64,000 nt of DNA from Agrobacterium sp. a22-2 (GTDB lineage: Bacteria > Pseudomonadota > Alphaproteobacteria > Rhizobiales > Rhizobiaceae). Where the stretch lies: NCBI RefSeq assembly GCF_012276985.1, contig NZ_JAAXMM010000013.1:62001-126000 (forward strand), in the 5' to 3' direction. Of the stretch, positions 58,080-64,000 are shown piece after piece. The number at the start of each line of letters is the position of its first letter. The first letter of the stretch is position 1. The translations under genes and the position numbers were made by a program. The notes beneath the pieces were generated by a model. The model was not told where the DNA came from. It ran no database searches and worked only from the letters and a program-made list of their open reading frames with translations.

Positions 58080-59201
58080 TTAGCTCTTTGCACGGCCTTG
58101 CTGGGCAAGGTCGAAAATCTGGATGCCGTCGCGCGGACGGCCCCGGTTTTTCCACTTGTTGTGATTGAGCGTGTGCATGACGTCGTCATAGCCGGCCGCC
58201 CAATGTTCCGTGATCGAGGCACGGGAAAACTCGGCATCCATGGCATGGGTGGCATAGGCGGCGCGGCGGTGGATGAGATGGACGATCGTCACGTCGAATT
58301 CGATGCCGATGGATCTCAGCAGCTTGGCATCCTCGTCATCGGCAAATTCCGGCGGCAGCTTTTCCAGCAGCCGCTTGGCGGCGCGGCGAACGACCTGCTT
58401 GCGGGCAAATTCGTCAGTGTTCATGCGCGTGCGGCTGGAATAGCGGATCTCCTTGACGCGGCTTTCCGCCTCGAAATGATCCCTCGGCATGGTGCCGCGG
58501 GCGCTGAACAGGTCGATCTGGAAAATCTCCAGGTCGCGCTCGGAGGCATTGGTGGACAGAACATGCTGCAAAGGCGTGTTGGAGACCAGGCCGCCGTCCC
58601 AGTAGAAGCGTCCGTCGATCTCGACCGGCGCAAAGCCTGGCGGCAAGGCGCCTGATGCGGCGATGTGCCGGGCATCCAGCGTGTGGCGGCGATTGTCGAA
58701 ATAGGCAAAATTGCCGGACACCACTTCGACCGCGCCGAGAGAAATGCGGGTCTCGCAATCGTTGAGCAGATCGAAATCGACAAGCTCTTCCAGCGTTTTC
58801 AACAAGGGCTCGGTATCGTAATAGCTGATCATCGCATCCGGGTTGAACAGCAACTGGTAGGGGGTGTAGAGGCGCGGCGAAAAGAACCCGGGGATTCCGG
58901 TGATGGCGCCTGCCATGGCCGAAATCTCGTTGGAGATCCGGCGAAAATCGGAGCCGTCATGCTCCTGGCCGAAGGTCAGGTTGGAGGAGACCTTGTCCCA
59001 GAAGGCCCGAAGATTTTCGACCCGGTGCTCCTTGGGGCTTCCGGCAATCAACGAGGCGTTGATCGCGCCGATCGAAATGCCGGCCAGCCAGTCGGGATCG
59101 ATCCCGTGGGCATGAAGGGCCTCATAGGCGCCGGCCTGATAGGCGCCCAGTGCGCCGCCGCCCTGAAAGACGAAGATATGGTCGCAATCCGAATTCGACA
59201 T
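58080..59201 (-). CDS. Patatin-like phospholipase
   Basis: The 373-residue protein has the patatin fold: oxyanion loop GGGALGAYQAG (residues 14-24), nucleophile GISIG with Ser43, and the catalytic Asp in WDGGLVSN. It has a DUF3734-type C-terminal region. Such genes frequently neighbour a 3-hydroxybutyrate dehydrogenase in alphaproteobacteria, as here (74 bp upstream of it on the same strand), and may act on lipids or on storage polyester. No signal peptide is seen, so action in the cytoplasm or at the inner membrane is likely. Confidence 0.9.
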   Translation of the reverse strand: MSNSDCDHIFVFQGGGALGAYQAGAYEALHAHGIDPDWLAGISIGAINASLIAGSPKEHRVENLRAFWDKVSSNLTFGQEHDGSDFRRISNEISAMAGAITGIPGFFSPRLYTPYQLLFNPDAMISYYDTEPLLKTLEELVDFDLLNDCETRISLGAVEVVSGNFAYFDNRRHTLDARHIAASGALPPGFAPVEIDGRFYWDGGLVSNTPLQHVLSTNASERDLEIFQIDLFSARGTMPRDHFEAESRVKEIRYSSRTRMNTDEFARKQVVRRAAKRLLEKLPPEFADDEDAKLLRSIGIEFDVTIVHLIHRRAAYATHAMDAEFSRASITEHWAAGYDDVMHTLNHNKWKNRGRPRDGIQIFDLAQQGRAKS

Positions 59202-59267
59202 GATGCGTTGCATCCATAATGTTGCACTGCACCAGAAGATAGGAAGTCGTCTGCCTATTGCCAGGGG

Positions 59268-59295
59268 GCAAGGGGCCGCATTTGCCGCCCCTTGC
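59268..59295. other. Hairpin downstream of the alcohol dehydrogenase gene
   Basis: GCAAGGGGC (59268-59276) pairs perfectly with GCCCCTTGC (59287-59295) across a 10-base loop. It sits 29 bases after the alcohol dehydrogenase stop, in the 122-bp gap before the patatin start. No T-run follows, so it may protect the 3' end or be a weak terminator. Confidence 0.45.
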
Positions 59296-59323
59296 AGTCA
59301 CATTTTGTTGTATGGATCCCGGC

Positions 59324-60349
59324 TCAGTTGAGGTCGAGGACGATACGGCCGTCGATCTTGCCTTCTTCCATGCGCTTGAAGATGGCGTTGATGTTCTCGA
59401 TCTTGTCCCAGGAGTAATGGGCGGCCACCTTGCCCTCGCCGGCAAACACCAGCGATTCCTCAAGATCCTGGCGGGTGCCGACGATCGAGCCGCGCACGGT
59501 GATGCGTTTCAGGACCGTCTCGAAGACCGGCAGCGAAATGAAGCCCGGCGGCAGGCCGACCAGCGCCATGGTGCCCTTGGAGCGCAGGAAGCCATAGGCC
59601 TGTTCCATGGCCTTCGGCGACACGGCGGTGACCAGCGCGCCATGCACGCCGCCGGTTGCCTTCTGCACCTGCTCGATGGCGTCCTTGGCCGTGCCATCGA
59701 CGACCATATCGGCGCCGAGGTCCTTGGCGAGCTTCAGCTTGTCGGCATGGATATCGGCGGCGACCACATGCATGCCCATCGCCTTGGCGTATTGCACCGC
59801 CATGTGGCCGAGACCGCCGATGCCTGATATCACGACCCATTCGCCGGGGCGCACTTCGGTTTCCTTCAGGCCCTTGTAGACCGTGACGCCGGCGCACAGC
59901 ACGGGTGCTGCCGCGCCGAATTCGAGATTGTTCGGCAGGCGGCCGACAAAATCCGGATCGGCGAGGCCATATTGGGCGAACGTGCCGTTGACCGAATAAC
60001 CGGTGTTCTGCTGGCTGCCGCAGAGCGTTTCCCATCCGGTGCGGCAGGGCGAGCAGCAACCGCAGGCGGTGTGCAGCCACGGCACGCCGACGCGGTCGCC
60101 TTCCTTGATGCGGGCAACGCCGGCGCCGAGCTTGGCGACGTAACCGACACCCTCGTGGCCGGGAATGAAGGGCGGATTGGGCTTGACCGGCCAATCGCCA
60201 TTGGCGGCGTGAAGATCGGTGTGGCAGACGCCGGTTGCCTCATACTTGACGAGGATCTGGCCGGGGCCTGGCTCCGGGATGGGCATGTCTTCAATCGTCA
60301 GCGGCTTGCCGAATTCCCGCACCACGGCGGCTTTCATCATCGATGCCAT
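59324..60349 (-). CDS. adhP: Zinc-dependent alcohol dehydrogenase, AdhP-like
   Basis: The 341-residue medium-chain dehydrogenase has the catalytic zinc ligands (Cys in GVCHTD and the GHEGVGYV His/Glu), the structural zinc lobe CGCCSPCRTGWETLC (near residue 100), and the NAD-binding GIGGLGHMAVQYAKAMG near residue 175. It fits the AdhP/AdhA class that oxidises ethanol and other primary alcohols. The start MASMMKAAVV follows GGGAGA. The family is often ethanol-inducible; no obvious operator was identified. The final Val-Leu-Asp-Leu-Asn tail is usual. Confidence 0.92.
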   Translation of the reverse strand: MASMMKAAVVREFGKPLTIEDMPIPEPGPGQILVKYEATGVCHTDLHAANGDWPVKPNPPFIPGHEGVGYVAKLGAGVARIKEGDRVGVPWLHTACGCCSPCRTGWETLCGSQQNTGYSVNGTFAQYGLADPDFVGRLPNNLEFGAAAPVLCAGVTVYKGLKETEVRPGEWVVISGIGGLGHMAVQYAKAMGMHVVAADIHADKLKLAKDLGADMVVDGTAKDAIEQVQKATGGVHGALVTAVSPKAMEQAYGFLRSKGTMALVGLPPGFISLPVFETVLKRITVRGSIVGTRQDLEESLVFAGEGKVAAHYSWDKIENINAIFKRMEEGKIDGRIVLDLN

Positions 60350-60480
60350 AAATGTCTCCCTTGAAAATTGACGTCGTGCCAATCAATCCCACGCTGCACC
60401 CTGTTCGGAATTGCGAACGCGACCGGAACCTACCTGAAATGCAGGGGTGTTCTTTGATACAAGTCAACTTCAGCGACATT

Positions 60481-60540
60481 TGCGCGACCGCAAGCGTCGC
60501 GCATTTGCGACAATGCAGCCGCCGGGGAACCGCCCGGCGG
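60481..60540. other. Two small hairpins between adhP and the dienelactone hydrolase gene
   Basis: TGCGCGAC (60481-60488) pairs with GTCGCGCA (60496-60503), and CCGCCGGG (60519-60526) pairs with CCCGGCGG (60533-60540). They lie in the 206-bp gap, just after the dienelactone hydrolase stop. The second is probably that gene's 3' end structure. The first is repeated in part nearby (GCGACATTTGCGCG). Confidence 0.4.
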
Positions 60541-60555
60541 CGTGCCGACGTTGGA

Positions 60556-61431
60556 TCAAGCCAGGTGTTTCTTGAGGAACGCGACCGTGCGCGTCCAGGC
60601 AAGCTCGGCCGCCGCCTTGTCATAACGGGCTGCCGAGGTGTCGTTGTTGAAGGCGTGATTGACGCCATCGTAGACGAAGATCTCGAACGTCTTGCCGCCG
60701 GCCTCAAGCGCCGCCTTGTAGGCGTCGATGCCGGCATTGATGCGCTCGTCCAGCCCGCCATAGTGCAGCATCAGCGGTGCCTTGATGGAGGGAACCTGAT
60801 CGGCGGGCGGCTGGGCTCCGTAGTAAGCGACACCGGCGCCAAGCTCCGGCGAGGCAACCGCCAGGCGATTGACCAGACCGCCGCCCCAGCAGAAGCCGAT
60901 GGCGCCGACCTTGCCATTCGCGCCGTCGAGGCTCGCCAGGTAGGCCCGCGTCGCTTCGCCATTGTTGACCGTTGCGGCCATGTCCAGCGTCGAGAACATC
61001 TCGCGCGCCTTGTCTTCGTCCGCGGGCGTACCGCCGGCTGGCGACAGGAAGTCGGGCGCCAGCGCCACGAAACCTTCGAGCGCCATGCGGCGGGCGACAT
61101 CGCGGATATGCGGATTGAGACCACGATTTTCATGAATGACGATGACCGCCGGAAGGGGGCCAGAGGCCTCCTTCGGCGTGACCAGATAACCCTTCATCTC
61201 GCCGGCAGCACCGGGATAGGTGATATCCCTGGCATCGAGACGGCTATCCGTTTCCTCGACGATCGCGGCCTGCGCACCGCTGGCCGCCAGCATCGGCGCG
61301 ATGGCCGCTGCCGCCGCTCCCGAGCCGGCCAGCATGGTCAGCTTTTCCATGAAGCGACGGCGATCGAGCGTCAGATGGGTGTATTCGTCATAGGCGTTGA
61401 TCATCGCCTGGGTAATTCTCGGCTTTTCCAT
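60556..61431 (-). CDS. Dienelactone-hydrolase family protein with Tat-like signal
   Basis: The 291-residue alpha/beta hydrolase has the nucleophile Cys in IGFCWGGG (near residue 178), the acid in GGLDERIN and the His in GVNHAFNN, the triad Cys-Asp-His of dienelactone hydrolases. The N-terminus carries LDRRRFMEKLTMLAGSG, a twin-arginine-type signal at residues 23-40 followed by an Ala-rich core ending near SGAQA, so export folded into the periplasm is likely. About 22 residues precede the twin-arginine motif. The natural substrate is unknown; many relatives hydrolyse esters or lactones. Confidence 0.87.
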   Translation of the reverse strand: MEKPRITQAMINAYDEYTHLTLDRRRFMEKLTMLAGSGAAAAAIAPMLAASGAQAAIVEETDSRLDARDITYPGAAGEMKGYLVTPKEASGPLPAVIVIHENRGLNPHIRDVARRMALEGFVALAPDFLSPAGGTPADEDKAREMFSTLDMAATVNNGEATRAYLASLDGANGKVGAIGFCWGGGLVNRLAVASPELGAGVAYYGAQPPADQVPSIKAPLMLHYGGLDERINAGIDAYKAALEAGGKTFEIFVYDGVNHAFNNDTSAARYDKAAAELAWTRTVAFLKKHLA

Positions 61432-61721
61432 GATGTTTCCCTCCGTGATTGCCCTTTACGACTGGAGGAGAAGATAGAGGAGCCGTGCCGCCTGCCTATG
61501 GCAGTGCGGAGCGTCGCAGGACACATTTGCGTTATCCGGCCTGTCGCGGCTCATGCAGCCTCCCGGTAGCCGCCAACCGGGCACGAGACCGAACGCCAAA
61601 GGCAGGGGCCAAACCGACTTTTGCGGCCGGCCGACTTGACCATTCTTTGCTGAATCGGACAATTGACAAAAGGCAGGGGAGCCGGTTCCGTTTGCCGCCG
61701 TGATCGAGAGAGCCTGTTCAG

Positions 61722-63008
61722 ATGTCCAAGGAAACCGCGCGCCATTTGCCCCACCATCGTGCCGCCGCCATGCGGGGGCGCGATCCGCACGAGGAGCACC
61801 GGGTGGCGACGCCGCTCGAACTGCTGTTCGACCTGACCTTCGTCATCGCCTTCAGCGCGGCGGCCTCGCCGTTTGCCCATCTGCTGGCGGAAGGCCATTA
61901 CGCCGTGGGTCTCGGAAGCTTTGCCTTTGCAATGTTCGCCATTTGCCTGGCCTGGATCAATTTCTCCTGGTTCGCCTCCGCCTTCGATACGGACGACTGG
62001 ATCTACCGCCTGACGACCATGATTCAGATGATCGGCGTGCTGATCCTGGCGGTCGGATTGCCGCGCATGTTTACGTCGCTCGACCATGGCGAATACATCG
62101 ACAACGCGGTCATGGTCATGGGGTACGTGATCATGCGGGTGGCGATGATATTCCAATGGCTGCGCGCCGCGCGGCAGTATCCGGGCGGCCGAGCGGCCTG
62201 CCTGTTCTACGCCGGCTGGATCTTTACAGCCCAGATCGGCTGGACCGCCCTGATCTTTCTCGACATGCCGCTCTTGCCGACGGCGGCCTGCATCGTCACG
62301 CTTGGCATCTTCGAGCTGGCCGGCCCGATCGTTGCCGAGCGCCTGGGCAACGGCACACCGTGGCATGCCCATCACATTGCCGAGCGTTACGGACTGCTGG
62401 CCATCATTGCGCTCGGCGAAGGCGTGATCGGCACGGTCGCGTCGATCTCGGCCATCGTCGAGAACCAGGGATGGAATATCGACACTGTGCTGATGTGCGT
62501 GGCCGGGACCGGCCTGACCTTCGGCATGTGGTGGCTCTATTTCATGCTGCCATCCGCAAAGGTCCTGCATATCAGGCGGGACCGCGCCTTCGTCTGGGGC
62601 TATGGCCATTTCCTGATCTTCGCGGCGATTGCCGCCACCGGTGCCGGCCTGCATACCGCCGCCTACTATATAGAGCACGAGGCCCATATCGGCCCGGTGG
62701 CCACACTGCTGACCGTCGCCTTCCCGGTCGGCCTCTATATCCTGACGATCTTCGCGCTCTACACGTATCTGCTGGGCGAAGGCGACCGGTTCCATGTCTG
62801 GCTGCTGGCCGGCACCGGCCTGTTCATCGTTCTGCCGGTCGTCTGCGCCGGCTTCGGCGTCAGTATGACGGTCTGCCTGACGCTGCTGATGTTTGCGCCG
62901 GTCGTCTCGGTGATCGGTTACGAGGTCGTCGGCCACCGGCATGGCGACGAGGCCCTCGAACGGATGCTGGGCGCGTCACATTCGACAGATAGCCAAGCGC
63001 CGCATTAA
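61722..63008 (+). CDS. Low-temperature-requirement A (LtrA)-family membrane protein
   Basis: The 428-residue membrane protein has about eleven transmembrane helices. The N-terminal VATPLELLFDLTFVIAFSAAA, the central AERYGLLAIIALGEGVIGTV and the GMWWLYFML segment match the LtrA family (first described for cold growth in Listeria). Its transport or other role is unknown. The N-terminal 25 residues are basic and His-rich. It lies between divergent dienelactone hydrolase and convergent MAPEG genes. Confidence 0.88.
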   Translation: MSKETARHLPHHRAAAMRGRDPHEEHRVATPLELLFDLTFVIAFSAAASPFAHLLAEGHYAVGLGSFAFAMFAICLAWINFSWFASAFDTDDWIYRLTTMIQMIGVLILAVGLPRMFTSLDHGEYIDNAVMVMGYVIMRVAMIFQWLRAARQYPGGRAACLFYAGWIFTAQIGWTALIFLDMPLLPTAACIVTLGIFELAGPIVAERLGNGTPWHAHHIAERYGLLAIIALGEGVIGTVASISAIVENQGWNIDTVLMCVAGTGLTFGMWWLYFMLPSAKVLHIRRDRAFVWGYGHFLIFAAIAATGAGLHTAAYYIEHEAHIGPVATLLTVAFPVGLYILTIFALYTYLLGEGDRFHVWLLAGTGLFIVLPVVCAGFGVSMTVCLTLLMFAPVVSVIGYEVVGHRHGDEALERMLGASHSTDSQAPH

Positions 63009-63033
63009 AGCAAAACAAGAAGCGGCCGCGACC

Positions 63034-63450
63034 TCAGGACACGGCCATCCAGGCGGCCAGCCAGATCCACATGGCAAAGAGCGCAACGAAGCCCGCCATG
63101 AACAAGGGCCGGCGCAACTTGAGCCGATTTCCGGTCACGTGCACAAAGGCATGGGCGCAGCGCGTAACGACAAACAGCCAGGCCAGAGCGACCGCCACGA
63201 CATTGTCGGCATCGACGATATAGAGCAGGATTGAGACCGCGTAGAACAACACCGGCAGTTCGAACTGGTTGGCAATGGCTCTGTTGACCACCCGGCTTTC
63301 GGCCGGCTCATCGCGATTGTCGCGGAACGCCTCTCGCTCGACCAGACCCGATTTGACCACGCTTGCCCGCCGGAGCGTCAACAGGCCATAGAGGCAGAAG
63401 ACCAGAAAGGCATGGACGACCAGAGGCCAAAACAGTCCAAAACCGGTCAT
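63034..63450 (-). CDS. MAPEG-family membrane protein
   Basis: The 138-residue protein has four transmembrane helices and the MAPEG features: NRAIANQFELPVLFYAVSILLY with the conserved Glu-Leu-Pro and ARCAH-like VTRCAHAFVHVTGN loop. MAPEG proteins include glutathione-dependent transferases and peroxidases; bacterial members of this short type are mostly uncharacterised. AAGGAC precedes the ATG. The gene is convergent with ltrA and follows the guaB terminator. Confidence 0.88.
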   Translation of the reverse strand: MTGFGLFWPLVVHAFLVFCLYGLLTLRRASVVKSGLVEREAFRDNRDEPAESRVVNRAIANQFELPVLFYAVSILLYIVDADNVVAVALAWLFVVTRCAHAFVHVTGNRLKLRRPLFMAGFVALFAMWIWLAAWMAVS

Positions 63451-63485
63451 CTCGTTGTCCTTTCTTCACCAGCGCCAAGCCATAA

Positions 63486-63521
63486 GAAAAAGGCCCGAAC
63501 ATCGCAATCGACTTCGGGCCT
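63486..63521 (-). terminator. Rho-independent terminator of guaB
   Basis: On the minus strand AGGCCCGAA and TTCGGGCCT (plus 63513-63521 and 63491-63499) form a 9-bp stem followed by TTTTTC (plus-strand A run at 63486-63491). It lies 30 bases after the guaB stop. Confidence 0.9.
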
Positions 63522-63550
63522 CCTATTCATAAGGTTGGCGAATTAGCGGC

Positions 63551-64000
<450 letters not shown>

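Noticed and set aside
61551-62942. 463-codon minus-strand frame opposite the LtrA-like gene
   Set aside because: Rich in Asp, His, Gln and Arg with no domain; an antisense reading of a membrane protein gene. The plus-strand membrane protein is convincing.

Overview
The window reads as ordinary chromosomal backbone of an alphaproteobacterium of the Rhizobiales, most likely the Rhizobiaceae (Rhizobium/Agrobacterium/Neorhizobium group). The grounds are high GC with strong GC3 bias, a short-form HisG paired with HisZ, a CIRCE-controlled groESL operon, plant-type glutamate-cysteine ligase, tandem YkuD L,D-transpeptidases, DUF1127, DUF6880 and DUF3422 genes, and a gene pair matching Agrobacterium mannosylfructose-phosphate synthase and phosphatase. 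No rRNA, tRNA, CRISPR array, prophage or intact insertion sequence was seen. The two edge genes, a pseudouridine synthase and guaB, are cut by the window.

Layout. 0-12 kb: pseudouridine synthase (partial) divergent from tadA, a GGDEF protein, a GNAT acetyltransferase, a lipoprotein, ileS, a membrane diguanylate cyclase, ribF with a NagD-like HAD phosphatase, and a chromate module (chrA plus a rhodanese-ChrB fusion). 12-16.5 kb: groES-groEL, a gene-poor stretch of about 1 kb with an imperfect duplication of the groEL 3' end, a small orphan protein and a DoxX protein. 16.5-21.5 kb: methyltransferase, hisG, hisZ, a VOC protein and hisS, all on the minus strand. 21.5-28 kb: a RelBE-type toxin-antitoxin pair, two unknown proteins, a DUF305 metal-related protein, the divergent yeiE-like/yeiH pair, a small Cys-rich secreted protein, a HAD hydrolase and tag. 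28-31 kb: two L,D-transpeptidases, a beta-barrel protein and a secreted unknown.

31-43.6 kb is organised around two-carbon and three-carbon hydroxyacid oxidation: glcDEF (glycolate oxidase) with a divergent LysR regulator, and lldR-lutABC (L-lactate oxidation) in a tightly coupled operon. Between them lie a DUF6880 protein, a ParDE toxin-antitoxin pair and a DUF3422 protein. 43.7-45.8 kb encodes mannosylfructose synthesis, an osmolyte pathway, behind a possible general-stress promoter. 46-51.5 kb holds a Nudix hydrolase, a PiT phosphate transporter, rsmE, gshA and an NPF-repeat protein. 51.6-57.3 kb holds a DUF1127 protein, LysR and TetR regulators and the divergent katG/oxyR pair. 57.2-64 kb holds 3-hydroxybutyrate dehydrogenase with a patatin-like lipase, a zinc alcohol dehydrogenase, a dienelactone-hydrolase family protein, an LtrA-like membrane protein, a MAPEG protein and the 3' part of guaB.

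I did not find a clearly new multi-gene system. The best leads are non-coding or mosaic: the groEL tail duplication, a dispersed palindromic repeat present twice, a perfect 17-bp hairpin between convergent genes, convergent genes that abut at a shared TGATCA, low-GC patches inside hisS and ileS, and several clean palindromes next to regulator genes. All functions are assigned from recognisable motifs and remembered family features; no database search was run.
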